Shown here one piece after another: positions 27,685 to 36,348 of a DNA stretch of 64,000 nt (its first letter is position 1; the number at the start of each line of letters is the position of its first letter). The notes beneath the pieces were generated by a model that did not search any database, had not been told where the DNA came from, and saw only the letters and a program-made list of their open reading frames with translations. The DNA lies in contig JACYUQ010000003.1 in assembly GCA_014841835.1 (NCBI GenBank), positions 992,001 through 1,056,000 on the forward strand, written 5' to 3'. Source of the stretch: Oxalobacteraceae sp. CFBP 13730 (GTDB lineage: Bacteria > Pseudomonadota > Gammaproteobacteria > Burkholderiales > Burkholderiaceae_D). The position numbers were made by a program, and so were the translations under genes.

Positions 27685-27736
27685 CATCGTTCCTCGTTCG
27701 TTAAAAATTGAATGCAGATTCAGCAATTGCTGGCTA

Positions 27737-27790
27737 TTGGTGAATACTCACCAAATGTCGCAATATACTACATCAATAATACAAGGTCAG
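27737..27790 (-). promoter_or_regulatory. Candidate hns promoter with palindrome at the start site
   Basis: On the minus strand, CTGACC (27785-27790) and TATATT (27762-27767) are spaced by 17 bases and match sigma-70 -35/-10 boxes at 4 and 5 of 6 positions. The transcript would start near 27755. TTGGTGA-ATAC-TCACCAA, a perfect 7-base-arm palindrome at 27737-27754, lies at the expected start and would be well placed as an operator. Confidence 0.55.
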
Positions 27791-28881
27791 TCCTTCTTGC
27801 TTAAAAAAAGCCAGCGCGGCGACTTGAATCGGACGATGCGTCCATACAACCACAGGTAACTGATTATGAACAACAGGCAGAATACCATCAATGCGCCGGT
27901 GCTTTCCCAGAACACGGTTGCCGGTATCACTGCCAGCAATGAAATCAGCCATAAATAAGGCGAGGTACGCGCATTGCGTTTCATCAGTGCGCGTGCTTCG
28001 CGCGGCCCCACGGTCCATTGCACGATGCGCCGGAAAATCAAACTGTGCAGGTGAATACCATCAGGCAGCGTTGGCGATTTACCACGGACAAACATGCGGC
28101 GGTATGCAGAGAATAAGGTTTCAAACGCAGGGTAAATCAACAACAGCGCCGCATACCAGGTCGAGACCGCAGGATTGCGCATTACCAGCAGCAAGGCCAG
28201 TTCGCCCAGCATGAAACCGAGGAAATACGCGCCGCCATCGCCAAGGAAAATCAGCCCGACCGGGTAATTCCAGATCAGGAAGCCGGTGGTGGCACCAGCG
28301 ACAATCAATGCCGCCACCAGCACGAACATATCGCCCACCTGCAAGGCCACGTACGACAGCGAGATCAGCATGAAAATGCTGATCACACCGGCCAGGCCGT
28401 TGAAACCGTCGATGATGTTGATGGCATTCGCAACACCGGCCACGGCGAGCAGCGTCAGAGGCAGGGCAATCCAGATGGATTCAAGCGGCACGACCATCCA
28501 CGGCAAATCGAGTCGACCCACACGCGCATCGAGAAGCCAATAACCAAAGGCTGCCGCGAGCATCGTCAGGAACAGGCGACGGCCTGGCGAGACCTTTCCC
28601 GTATAGTCTTCAGCAAGGCCACCGACCAACGCAATCGTGGCGCAGGCAATCAGGGTTGCCAGCCATGCTGCCAATTGGGGCTGGCGCAAGATCGATAATC
28701 CGGACGCTACCACCACCGCCAAAAAGATGGGAATGCCACCGACGCGCGCGACCGCATGCGTATGGTTTTTCTGGATGCCGGTAAAATTACCATCGAGTCC
28801 CAGGCCATGTTTTCGCGCGGTCTTGATGACGAGCAGCGTGAGTAAGGCGCAGGAAAGGAAACTGACAAAAAACGAGAACAT
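27787..28881 (-). CDS. WecA-like undecaprenyl-phosphate sugar-1-phosphate transferase
   Basis: 364 residues, about ten membrane segments. It carries the polyprenyl-phosphate transferase motifs NAINIIDGFNGLAG and GLIFLGDGGAYFLGF, and a cytosolic HLHSLIFRRIV loop. This family starts lipid-linked glycan synthesis by moving GlcNAc-1-P or a related sugar phosphate to undecaprenyl phosphate. The sugar cannot be told from sequence. No other glycan genes lie beside it. Its GC content is visibly lower than that of its neighbours (one 60-base line near 28021 is 52 percent GC), which suggests a different history. Its stop overlaps the -35 of the hns promoter. Confidence 0.88.
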   Translation of the reverse strand: MFSFFVSFLSCALLTLLVIKTARKHGLGLDGNFTGIQKNHTHAVARVGGIPIFLAVVVASGLSILRQPQLAAWLATLIACATIALVGGLAEDYTGKVSPGRRLFLTMLAAAFGYWLLDARVGRLDLPWMVVPLESIWIALPLTLLAVAGVANAINIIDGFNGLAGVISIFMLISLSYVALQVGDMFVLVAALIVAGATTGFLIWNYPVGLIFLGDGGAYFLGFMLGELALLLVMRNPAVSTWYAALLLIYPAFETLFSAYRRMFVRGKSPTLPDGIHLHSLIFRRIVQWTVGPREARALMKRNARTSPYLWLISLLAVIPATVFWESTGALMVFCLLFIISYLWLYGRIVRFKSPRWLFLSKKD

Positions 28882-29130
28882 TATTGTTTTCTTTCGGTGC
28901 TATTCTTGGGCAGTGCTTCGCGACGGAAGCGAATTGGAGCAGCCACAGCACTCAATTCATCAAGGGAAGCCGGACTCATTGTACCGGCTGGGCGCACTTG
29001 CCGGCACCCGTATTTATCTTTTCGCCAGCGTGCGCGGCGACCCGAAACACCTGTGGCGCGCAAAATCATTTAGTATCCGCCAAAGCAACTCGCATCACCT
29101 CTTCTCACAACGCCAGGTAGCAGGACCGCG

Positions 29131-30000
29131 ATGTCCTGCCAGAACAAGAATATGACGACCTACGCCATTGGCGACCTCCAAGGCTGCGCGCACGAAGCGC
29201 AGCTGCTGCTTGACCGCATTGCCCTCGTGGCGGGCGATGACGCGCGCATCCTGTTCGTGGGGGACCTGATCAACCGCGGCCCCGAATCGCTGATGGCGCT
29301 GCGGCGCATGAAGGCGCTCAACGAATCGAGCGGCGGGCGGGTCGATGCCCTGCTCGGCAACCACGACCTGCACCTGATCGCGGTGGCCGGCGGCGTTCAG
29401 CGCCTCAGCCGCTCCGACACGCTCGACGAGATCCTGGCCGCCCCCGACCGCGAGGAACTCATCGCCTGGCTGCGCGCGCGGCCGCTGGCAATGTTCGTCG
29501 ACAATCACCTGCTGGTGCACGCCGGCGTGGCACCCCAGTGGGATGCGGCGCAGACCATGGCGCTGGCCGGTGAAGTCGAACGCATGCTGCAGGGCGACGG
29601 CTGGCTCGACTTCCTGAGCCAGATGTACGGTAACCAACCCGAGCGCTGGGACGATAGTCTGACGGGCATCGAACGCCTGCGCTGCATCGTCAATGCGCTC
29701 ACGCGCATGCGCCTGTGTGCGCCCGACGGTGCGATGGACTTCAAGCACAAGGAATCCGACACCGGCCCCGTCGGCAGCGACCTGCAGCCATGGTTCGACC
29801 TGCCGGCGCGCCGGACTCAGGACGTGACGGTGGTGTTCGGCCACTGGTCGGCGCTGGGCGTGGTGCAGCGGCCCAACCTGATCGGGCTGGACAGCGGCTG
29901 CGTCTGGGGCGGCAAGCTGACGGCCGTCTGCCTCGATGACCGCACGTTGCTGCAGGTGGACTGTCCCGAGTACCGGGAGCACGGCGGCAAGCCGCGCTGA
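29131..30000 (+). CDS. apaH: Symmetrical bis(5'-nucleosyl)-tetraphosphatase
   Basis: 289 residues from the ATG at 29131, which has AGGA five bases before it; an ATG at 29152 gives the more usual MTTYAIGD start. It is a metallophosphatase of the ApaH type: AIGDLQGC, VGDLINRGPESL, LLGNHDLHL, and VFGHWSALG supply metal and phosphate ligands. It hydrolyses Ap4A to two ADP. It stands alone between minus-strand genes. Confidence 0.93.
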   Translation: MSCQNKNMTTYAIGDLQGCAHEAQLLLDRIALVAGDDARILFVGDLINRGPESLMALRRMKALNESSGGRVDALLGNHDLHLIAVAGGVQRLSRSDTLDEILAAPDREELIAWLRARPLAMFVDNHLLVHAGVAPQWDAAQTMALAGEVERMLQGDGWLDFLSQMYGNQPERWDDSLTGIERLRCIVNALTRMRLCAPDGAMDFKHKESDTGPVGSDLQPWFDLPARRTQDVTVVFGHWSALGVVQRPNLIGLDSGCVWGGKLTAVCLDDRTLLQVDCPEYREHGGKPR

Positions 30001-30001
30001 G

Positions 30002-30760
30002 CTAGTGCGAGGCTACGGTGGCCACTGCCGCAGCCACCGCCTCCTGCGACGCCTGCGCCAGTTCGCGCCGGTGTGCGCCGTAGCTTTCGAGGGGCGCCAG
30101 GCAGGTCAGGCGCGCCGTGACCGGTGGCCCCTGCAAAATCCTGAACAGACTGTCGACAAAGGTCGTCTCGCCGACGTATTCGATCGACGGATGGTGCGCG
30201 CCATCGGCGCCGACATACGCCAGCGCATACGGCTGCACCGGCACGCCGGCATCGACCGCTGCCTCGAACAGGTTGGCGTGGAACGGCAGCACCTGGCCTT
30301 GCAGCCCGGTCGTCCCTTCCGGGAACAGCGCGACACGCTCGCCGTGCAGGAGTACATCGACCAGACCCTTGAACACGTGGCGCAGCTCGCGCCGGTTGCC
30401 ACGCGCGATGAACACGGTGCCGGCGCCAGCGGCCAGGCGCCCCATCACGGGCCAGGCGCGAATCTCGGCCTTGGCCACGAACCGGCACGGGCTCAAAGCA
30501 TTGATGACGAAGATGTCGAGCCACGACACGTGATTGGCCACCACGAGCGCATGCGCGAGTGCGGGCACGCCCAGCGCCGGCGCGACGTTCACACGGCACA
30601 GGCGCAGCAGGCGCGCGGACCAGCCACGCGTCAGGCCGGCGCGCACACGGGGGGACGCAAAGGGAAACGCCAGCGCGCACGTGGCCAGTCCTTCGCACAG
30701 ATGGACGGTGACGCGCGCGAGGCGCCAGGCAAGCCGGATATTCAAGGTAATGGGCGCCAT
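30002..30760 (-). CDS. Lysophospholipid acyltransferase family protein
   Basis: 252 residues. A PlsC-type acyltransferase domain with NHVSWLD (HX4D), FIARGNR and ALFPEGTTGLQG, and a hydrophobic N-terminal stretch (about 12-30). It is a second AGPAT-like protein besides plsC at 21143 and likely acylates a lysophospholipid or related lipid at the inner membrane. The ATG at 30760 is 40 bases after the pyrX stop, so it may be the last gene of the pyr operon, though lipid and pyrimidine genes are not functionally linked. Confidence 0.85.
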   Translation of the reverse strand: MAPITLNIRLAWRLARVTVHLCEGLATCALAFPFASPRVRAGLTRGWSARLLRLCRVNVAPALGVPALAHALVVANHVSWLDIFVINALSPCRFVAKAEIRAWPVMGRLAAGAGTVFIARGNRRELRHVFKGLVDVLLHGERVALFPEGTTGLQGQVLPFHANLFEAAVDAGVPVQPYALAYVGADGAHHPSIEYVGETTFVDSLFRILQGPPVTARLTCLAPLESYGAHRRELAQASQEAVAAAVATVASH

Positions 30761-30800
30761 GAAGGCGCGCGCTTCAGGCGAAGCGCGCGCTGTGGTTGGA

Positions 30801-32087
30801 TCAACGCTGGTAGGCCACGCGGCCGCGCACGACGGTCGCCCGCACCTGCCCGGCCAGCTCGTAGCCGAGGAATGGCGTGTGCTTGCCCTGGCTGGCCAGC
30901 GCCTTGCCGTCCACCAGCCAACGCGCGGCCGGGTCGAACAGCACGACATCGGCCGCCGCGCCCACGCCCAGTGTACCGGCCGGCAGGCCGGCAATGCGGG
31001 CCGCTTCGCAGGTGATCTTGCCGATCGCCAGCGCCAGCGCGCCTTGTGCATCGTGCGGCTGGTCCTGCGCCCACTTGAGCGTGAGCGCCAGCAGCAGTTC
31101 CAGGCCCGTGGCACCGGGCGACGCTTCGCCGAACGGCAGCAGCTTTTCGTCGTCGTCCACTGGCGTATGGTCGGAGCAGATCGCATCGACCGTGCCATCG
31201 ACGAGCGCAGCGCGGATCGCGTCACGGTCGCGCTGCGAGCGCAGCGGCGGCGTGAGGCGCGCATTGGAATCGAAGAAGCCGATATCGGCATCGGTCAGGT
31301 GCAGGTGATGCACGCCCACGTCGGCCGTCAGGTTCAGGCCTTCTTTCTTGGCGGCGCGAATCAGGTCCAGACCGGCAGCGGACGAAATCCGGCACAGGTG
31401 CACGCGCGCGCCCGTGGAGCGCATCAGCTCGAAGATCGTGTGCAGCGCGATGGTCTCGGACATCACCGGCACGCCGGACAGGCCGAGGCGCGAGGCCAGC
31501 GGGCCGGCATGGGCCACGCCACCGCGCCCGATGTGGGCGTCCTGCGGGCGCAGCCAGACGGTGTACTCGAACGTCTTGGCGTACTGCATCGCGCGCAGCA
31601 GCACGTTGGTGTCGAGGATCGGTTCTTCGGCCTGCGCGAAGCCGATGCAGCCCGCTTCGGTCAGTTCGGCCATCTCGGTCAGCGCCTGGCCTTTCAGGCC
31701 CACGGTCAGTGCGCCCAGCGGGTGCACATTGGCCTGATCGACGATGCGCGCGCGGTGCTTGAGCATTTCGACCAGGCCCGGTTCGTCGAGCACCGGATCG
31801 GTGTCGGGCGGGCAGACCAGCGAGGTCACGCCGCCCTGCAGCGCCGCCTGCAGCTCGGATTCGAGCGTGGCCTTGTATTCGTAGCCCGGCTCGCGCAGGC
31901 GCGCCGACAGGTCGACCAGGCCCGGTGCCACCACGAGGCCACTCGCATCGATGCTCTGGTCGGCCGCAAAGCCCGCCGGTGCGGCGCCGATGGCCGCGAT
32001 CTTGCCGTCGACGATGAACAGGTCTTGCACGGCGTCGACGCCGTTCGCCGGGTCGATCACGCGCCCGTTCTTGATATGGAGTTTCAT
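30801..32087 (-). CDS. pyrX: Dihydroorotase-like protein PyrX (non-catalytic)
   Basis: 428 residues, with the dihydroorotase/amidohydrolase fold. The active-site entry normally DxHxHLREPG reads [10 protein letters not shown], so both metal-binding His are gone. The first half of the domain keeps [13 protein letters not shown] and [11 protein letters not shown]; the later ICSDHTP is retained. Such inactive PyrX proteins in Pseudomonas and Burkholderiales assemble with PyrB and are needed for aspartate carbamoyltransferase stability. It starts in the pyrB stop (ATGA), which fits this partnership. An active dihydroorotase should be encoded elsewhere in the genome. Confidence 0.9.
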   Translation of the reverse strand: MKLHIKNGRVIDPANGVDAVQDLFIVDGKIAAIGAAPAGFAADQSIDASGLVVAPGLVDLSARLREPGYEYKATLESELQAALQGGVTSLVCPPDTDPVLDEPGLVEMLKHRARIVDQANVHPLGALTVGLKGQALTEMAELTEAGCIGFAQAEEPILDTNVLLRAMQYAKTFEYTVWLRPQDAHIGRGGVAHAGPLASRLGLSGVPVMSETIALHTIFELMRSTGARVHLCRISSAAGLDLIRAAKKEGLNLTADVGVHHLHLTDADIGFFDSNARLTPPLRSQRDRDAIRAALVDGTVDAICSDHTPVDDDEKLLPFGEASPGATGLELLLALTLKWAQDQPHDAQGALALAIGKITCEAARIAGLPAGTLGVGAAADVVLFDPAARWLVDGKALASQGKHTPFLGYELAGQVRATVVRGRVAYQR

Positions 32088-33058
32088 GCGTGGGTTCCTG
32101 CCAAAATGCTCATTACGGCCATGCGTACCGCGATCCCGAACGTCACCTGCGGCAGGATCACTGCCTGGCTGCCATCGGCCACGGCCGAGTCGATCTCGAC
32201 GCCGCGGTTCATCGGCCCCGGGTGCATCACGATCGCATCGGGTTTGGCCAGCGCCAGGCGCTCGGGCGTCAGGCCATAGCTCTTGAAATATTCTTGCGCC
32301 GACGGCAGCAGCGCGCCGCTCATGCGCTCGTTCTGCAGGCGCAGCATGATGATCACGTCGACGTCCTTCAGGCCTTCGTCGATGTTGGTGAAGGTGCGCA
32401 CGCCCATCTGCTCCAGGCCGCCCGGCAGCAGCGTGTGCGGGCCGATGGCGCGCACTTCGGGCACGCCCAGCGTGGTCAGCGCGTGGATGTCCGAACGGGC
32501 CACGCGGCTGTGCAGGATGTCGCCGACGATCGCCACGCGCAGGTTCGTGAAGTCTTTCTTGTAGTGCCGGATCGTGTACATGTCGAGCAGGCCCTGGGTC
32601 GGGTGCGCGTGGCGCCCGTCACCGGCATTGACGACGTGCACATCCGAGCGCGTGCGGTTCAGGTGCTGCGCGATCATGTACGGCGCGCCCGACTGCGCGT
32701 GGCGCACCACGAACATGTCGGCGTGCATCGCCGCCAGGTTGTCGATCGTGTCGAGCAGCGACTCGCCCTTGGTGGTCGACGAGGCCTGGATGTTCAGGTT
32801 GATGACGTCGGCCGACAGGCGCTTGGACGCGATCTCGAACGTGGTGCGGGTGCGTGTCGAGTTTTCGAAGAACAGGTTGAACACGCTCTTGCCGCGCATG
32901 AGCGGGACCTTCTTGACTTCGCGGTCGGAGATCCCCACGAAGCTCGATGCGGTGTCGAGGATGTGGTCGATGTGCGACTTCTTGAGGCCCTCGATGGTGA
33001 GCAGGTGCTGCAGCTCGCCGTTTTTGTTCAGTTGCGGATTATTGTGCAGGATCGGCAT
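32084..33058 (-). CDS. pyrB: Aspartate carbamoyltransferase catalytic subunit
   Basis: 324 residues. Carbamoyl phosphate binding is shown by [14 protein letters not shown], the mobile loop SSTTKGES, and [24 protein letters not shown] lies near the C-terminus. It condenses carbamoyl phosphate and aspartate in pyrimidine synthesis. The start at 33058 lies 20 bases inside pyrR; a longer frame to 33097 is open but atypical. It is coupled to pyrX by a 4-base overlap. Confidence 0.96.
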   Translation of the reverse strand: MPILHNNPQLNKNGELQHLLTIEGLKKSHIDHILDTASSFVGISDREVKKVPLMRGKSVFNLFFENSTRTRTTFEIASKRLSADVINLNIQASSTTKGESLLDTIDNLAAMHADMFVVRHAQSGAPYMIAQHLNRTRSDVHVVNAGDGRHAHPTQGLLDMYTIRHYKKDFTNLRVAIVGDILHSRVARSDIHALTTLGVPEVRAIGPHTLLPGGLEQMGVRTFTNIDEGLKDVDVIIMLRLQNERMSGALLPSAQEYFKSYGLTPERLALAKPDAIVMHPGPMNRGVEIDSAVADGSQAVILPQVTFGIAVRMAVMSILAGTHA

Positions 33059-33569
33059 TGTCTTGTTCGATGGTGAGCGAAAGTTGGCCTGTCTCATCGC
33101 GCTGCAGGCACAGCGACTCGTTGGCCTCGAGCGTGGCGTGGACGCCGACGAAATCGGCAGCCACCGGCAGCTCGCGCCCGCCCCGGTCGGCCAGCGTGGC
33201 CAGGCGGATGCAGGCCGGACGGCCGTAGTCGAACAGCACGTTGATGGCCGCGCGCGTGGTGCGGCCGGTCTGCAGCACGTCGTCGACCAGCACCACGGTG
33301 GCGCCGTCGACCGCGAAGCGGATGTGGGTCGGTTTCACGTCCGGGTGCAGGCCCTTGCGCGCATAGTCGTCGCGGTAGAACGAGACGTCGATGGCGCCCA
33401 GGCGGTGCGTCAGGTCGAGGTCGCGCGCAAGGCGTTCGGCCAGCCAGGCGCCGCCGGAATGGATGCCGACGATGGCCGGATCGGCGACGCCGTCCAGGCC
33501 GGCGCGGACCTGGGCCAGCAGCTCGCGGTAGAGCGCCTCGGCATCGAATGCGTGTTTGTTGGTAGGCAT
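33039..33569 (-). CDS. pyrR: PyrR bifunctional regulator/uracil phosphoribosyltransferase
   Basis: 176 residues. A phosphoribosyltransferase fold with the PRPP loop [17 protein letters not shown], and [19 protein letters not shown] near the N-terminus. In Gram-positives PyrR attenuates pyr operons; in proteobacteria the regulatory role is less clear, and uracil phosphoribosyltransferase activity is possible. The ATG at 33569 lies four bases after the ruvX stop. It overlaps pyrB, so the two must be co-expressed. Confidence 0.91.
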   Translation of the reverse strand: MPTNKHAFDAEALYRELLAQVRAGLDGVADPAIVGIHSGGAWLAERLARDLDLTHRLGAIDVSFYRDDYARKGLHPDVKPTHIRFAVDGATVVLVDDVLQTGRTTRAAINVLFDYGRPACIRLATLADRGGRELPVAADFVGVHATLEANESLCLQRDETGQLSLTIEQDNADPAQ

Positions 33570-33573
33570 AGGG

Positions 33574-33960
33574 TTAGCGTGATGCGTCAAAATACTGTTG
33601 CAAAATGATGGCGGCCGCCTTGTCGTCGATGACCTCGCCGCGCTTTGAGGCAATCACGGCCGACGAATAGCGTTCATCGACCAGCTCGACGGGAAGATTG
33701 AAGCGGCCATGCAGCTGGTTGGCGAAGCGGCGGCTGCGCAGGGTCATGTCGTGCTCGGTGCCATCGGGATGACGCGGCTCGCCGACGATCAGGCGCGCCG
33801 GCTGCCACTGCGCGATCAGGTCGCCAATGATCTGGAAGCGGGTGGCATTGTCGATCGCGCTGACGACTCTCAAAGGCTGGGCCTGCCCGGTCAGGGTGTT
33901 GCCCATGGCAATACCAATCCGCTTGATGCCGAAATCGAAGCCCAGGACGATATCAACCAT
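33574..33960 (-). CDS. ruvX: Holliday junction resolvase-like protein RuvX
   Basis: 128 residues, normal for YqgF/RuvX. It has an RNase H-like fold with VLGFDFGIKRIGIAMGN (first acidic residue), LIVGEPRHPDGTEH, and LVDERYSS, plus the C-terminal acidic DDKAAAIILQQYF. It is implicated in pre-16S rRNA 5' processing and perhaps recombination. It lies 26 bases after yqgE, the usual neighbour, and is followed by pyrR. Confidence 0.94.
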   Translation of the reverse strand: MVDIVLGFDFGIKRIGIAMGNTLTGQAQPLRVVSAIDNATRFQIIGDLIAQWQPARLIVGEPRHPDGTEHDMTLRSRRFANQLHGRFNLPVELVDERYSSAVIASKRGEVIDDKAAAIILQQYFDASR

Positions 33961-33986
33961 GCCCGCCGTTCGTGCACTGGAACGTC

Positions 33987-34643
33987 TTACGCATGGCCGG
34001 CCTCGGTTGCGAGCATCAGCGGATCGATGCCCAGCAGCTTGATGGCGGCGTGGTAGCGCTCTTCGATCGGCAGGTCGAACAGCACGCGCGCATCGGCGCC
34101 CACCGTCAGCCAGCCATTGCGCGAAATTTCTTCTTCGAGCTGGCCCGGGCTCCAGCCGGCATAGCCGATGGAAACGAGCATGCGCGCCGGACCACCGCCA
34201 TTGGCGACGGCCTCGAGCACGTCGATCGAGGTGGTAAACGAGACGTCGTCGGTGACGGTCAGCGACGACGAATAGCGCCCGCCCGGCGAATGCAGCACGA
34301 AGCCGCGGTCGTCCTGGACGGGGCCGCCGAACATGATCGGCTCGTCGACGACCGTGGCGCGCAAGCCTTCGGCGAGCTTGAGGTCGACGCGGTCGAACAG
34401 GGTTTCCATCGTCATGTCGGTCGGCTTGTTGATCACCACGCCGAGCACGCCCTTGTCGTTGTGCTCGCAGACATAGACGACGGTGCCGCCGAAGACGGGA
34501 TCCTGGATCGACGGCATGGCGATCAGGAAGTGGTTCGCCAGGTTCAGGCCGGATGCTGCAGGGCCCGCCATGGTGGGGGACCCATCCTGCTCACGGGGCA
34601 TGCCCGGCATGGGAAGAGTTTTGCCAACTTTGGTTTTTTTCAT
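33987..34643 (-). CDS. yqgE: YqgE/AlgH family protein
   Basis: 218 residues. UPF0301 features: NLANHFLIAMPSIQDPVFGGTVVYVCEHNDKGVLGVVINKP, FGGPVQDDRGFVLH, and GYAGWSPGQLEEEI. Function not firmly known; named AlgH in Pseudomonas. About 30 N-terminal residues (KKTKVGKTLPMPGMPREQD) precede the conserved start and look like a disordered extension; GAGAG precedes the ATG at 34643. It begins the yqgE-ruvX-pyr operon. Confidence 0.93.
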   Translation of the reverse strand: MKKTKVGKTLPMPGMPREQDGSPTMAGPAASGLNLANHFLIAMPSIQDPVFGGTVVYVCEHNDKGVLGVVINKPTDMTMETLFDRVDLKLAEGLRATVVDEPIMFGGPVQDDRGFVLHSPGGRYSSSLTVTDDVSFTTSIDVLEAVANGGGPARMLVSIGYAGWSPGQLEEEISRNGWLTVGADARVLFDLPIEERYHAAIKLLGIDPLMLATEAGHA

Positions 34644-34833
34644 ACGATTGCTCTCAAAAGGCGCACTCTCGCGTTGTTACTTCTGTTGAATGGCTGCCAG
34701 GTATCTGCAGAGCAACCTACGCTTTCCGACAGTTTACACCCATTTGCCCTGCGGGCCATTGGAAGCATTCCTCGGGCGCCACACGTTTCGATCATGGGCA
34801 GTAAAATCTGGGCCCACCTTGACCTCGCACACG

Positions 34834-36339
34834 ATGATGAATTCAAGCAAGTCTTTAGTCTGGTTCCGCCGCGATCTGCGGGCGTTCGACCACGCCGCCC
34901 TGCACCACGCCCTGCGTTCATCGCAACAGGTGTATTGCGTGTTCGTCTACGACACCGATATCCTCGATGAGTTGCCAAAGGATGACCGGCGTCTGCGTTT
35001 TATCCATGCCAGCCTGGCCCAGCTCGATGCTGAACTGCGTCGCCTTGGAGGCTACCTGATCGTGCGCCACGGCAGCGCGCGCGATGAAGTCGCGGCTCTG
35101 GCAGAAGAACTCGGGATCGATGCCGTGCATGCCGGCAGCGACTATGAACCGTCGGCCATTGCCCGGGATCTGAAGGTGGCAGAAAAACTCGCCGCGCGCG
35201 ACTGCGCCTTCCATACCTATAAAGACCAGGTCATCTTCGAGAAACAGGAAGTGCTCACGCTCGCGGGCGGCGTATTCTCGGTCTTCACGCCGTACAAGAA
35301 CGCCTGGCTCAAGCGTCTGGCCGCGCATCCCGAGACCCTGGCCACGTATCCGGTCGATGCCCATGCACACACGTTCGCGCGGCCCACCGGCGCGCCGGCC
35401 GCCCTGCCGGCCCTGAAAGACATCGGCTTCACGTCCGGCGAGCCGCCACTGCCCGCCGGGATGGATGGGGCGGAAGCATTGTTTGAAACCTTCGTCAGCG
35501 AAATGGCCGACTACGGCCGCGCGCGCGATTTCCCGGCCGAAGAAGGCACGTCAAGGCTGTCAGCGCACCTGCGCTTTGGCACCACGTCGATCCGCCACCT
35601 GGTGCGCAGCGCCCGCGACATGGTGCAGTCGGGCGCGGGCGGGACGGGTGCGTCCGTGTGGCTGTCGGAACTGATCTGGCGCGACTTCTATGCGATGGTG
35701 CTGTCGCAGAACCCGCACGTGGTCGAACGTTCGTTCAAGCCGGCCTACGACGCGATCGAGTGGGAAACCGGGGACGAGGCCGACGCGCTGTTTGCGGCCT
35801 GGTGCGAAGGTCGCACCGGGTATCCGCTGGTCGATGCGGCGATGCTGCAGCTGAACCAGACGGGCTTCATGCACAACCGGCTGCGCATGGTCACGGCGAG
35901 CTTTTTGACCAAGGATCTGGGCATCGACTGGCGCCGCGGCGAGCGCTATTTCGCGCGCCAGCTCAATGACTATGAGCTGGCCTCGAACAACGGTGGCTGG
36001 CAGTGGGCGGCGTCGACCGGGTGCGATGCGCAGCCGTGGTTCCGGATCTTCAACCCGATCACGCAATCGACCCGCTTCGACGCGCGCGGGGAGTTCATCC
36101 GGCGCTACCTGCCGCAACTGGCGCAGCTCGACGGCAAGCAGATTCACGCACCATGGCTGGTCAAGGAAGCCGAACTGGCCAAGCGCGGGGTAGTGCTGGG
36201 ACGGGATTATCCGGCGCCGGTCGTGGAGCACGACGCGGCGAGAAAACGCACGCTGGAACGCTTTGCCGTGGTCAAGAAAGTGGTGGCGGAGGTGGACGAC
36301 GCGAAGGACGACGCCAAGGACGACGCGAACGACGACTGA
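34834..36339 (+). CDS. phrB: Deoxyribodipyrimidine photolyase
   Basis: 501 residues. A class I CPD photolyase/cryptochrome: N-terminal MTHF-type domain (KSLVWFRRDLRAFDHAAL), and the FAD domain with RTGYPLVDAAMLQLNQTGFMHNRLRMVTASFLTKDL and ELASNNGGWQWAASTGCDAQPWFRIFNP, which hold the tryptophan chain and the substrate pocket. It repairs cyclobutane pyrimidine dimers with light. The ATG at 34834 (or the next ATG three bases on) is preferred to 34690. The C-terminus has a short Asp-Ala-Lys repeat (DDAKDDAKDDAND). Confidence 0.95.
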   Translation: MMNSSKSLVWFRRDLRAFDHAALHHALRSSQQVYCVFVYDTDILDELPKDDRRLRFIHASLAQLDAELRRLGGYLIVRHGSARDEVAALAEELGIDAVHAGSDYEPSAIARDLKVAEKLAARDCAFHTYKDQVIFEKQEVLTLAGGVFSVFTPYKNAWLKRLAAHPETLATYPVDAHAHTFARPTGAPAALPALKDIGFTSGEPPLPAGMDGAEALFETFVSEMADYGRARDFPAEEGTSRLSAHLRFGTTSIRHLVRSARDMVQSGAGGTGASVWLSELIWRDFYAMVLSQNPHVVERSFKPAYDAIEWETGDEADALFAAWCEGRTGYPLVDAAMLQLNQTGFMHNRLRMVTASFLTKDLGIDWRRGERYFARQLNDYELASNNGGWQWAASTGCDAQPWFRIFNPITQSTRFDARGEFIRRYLPQLAQLDGKQIHAPWLVKEAELAKRGVVLGRDYPAPVVEHDAARKRTLERFAVVKKVVAEVDDAKDDAKDDANDD

Positions 36340-36348
36340 ACGCCGTCG

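Noticed and set aside
28881..29069. Minus-strand 62-codon frame whose stop overlaps the wecA-like start (TAATG)
   Set aside because: Overlap is suggestive, but the sequence is Arg-rich with no motif and no clear ribosome site; too weak to call.
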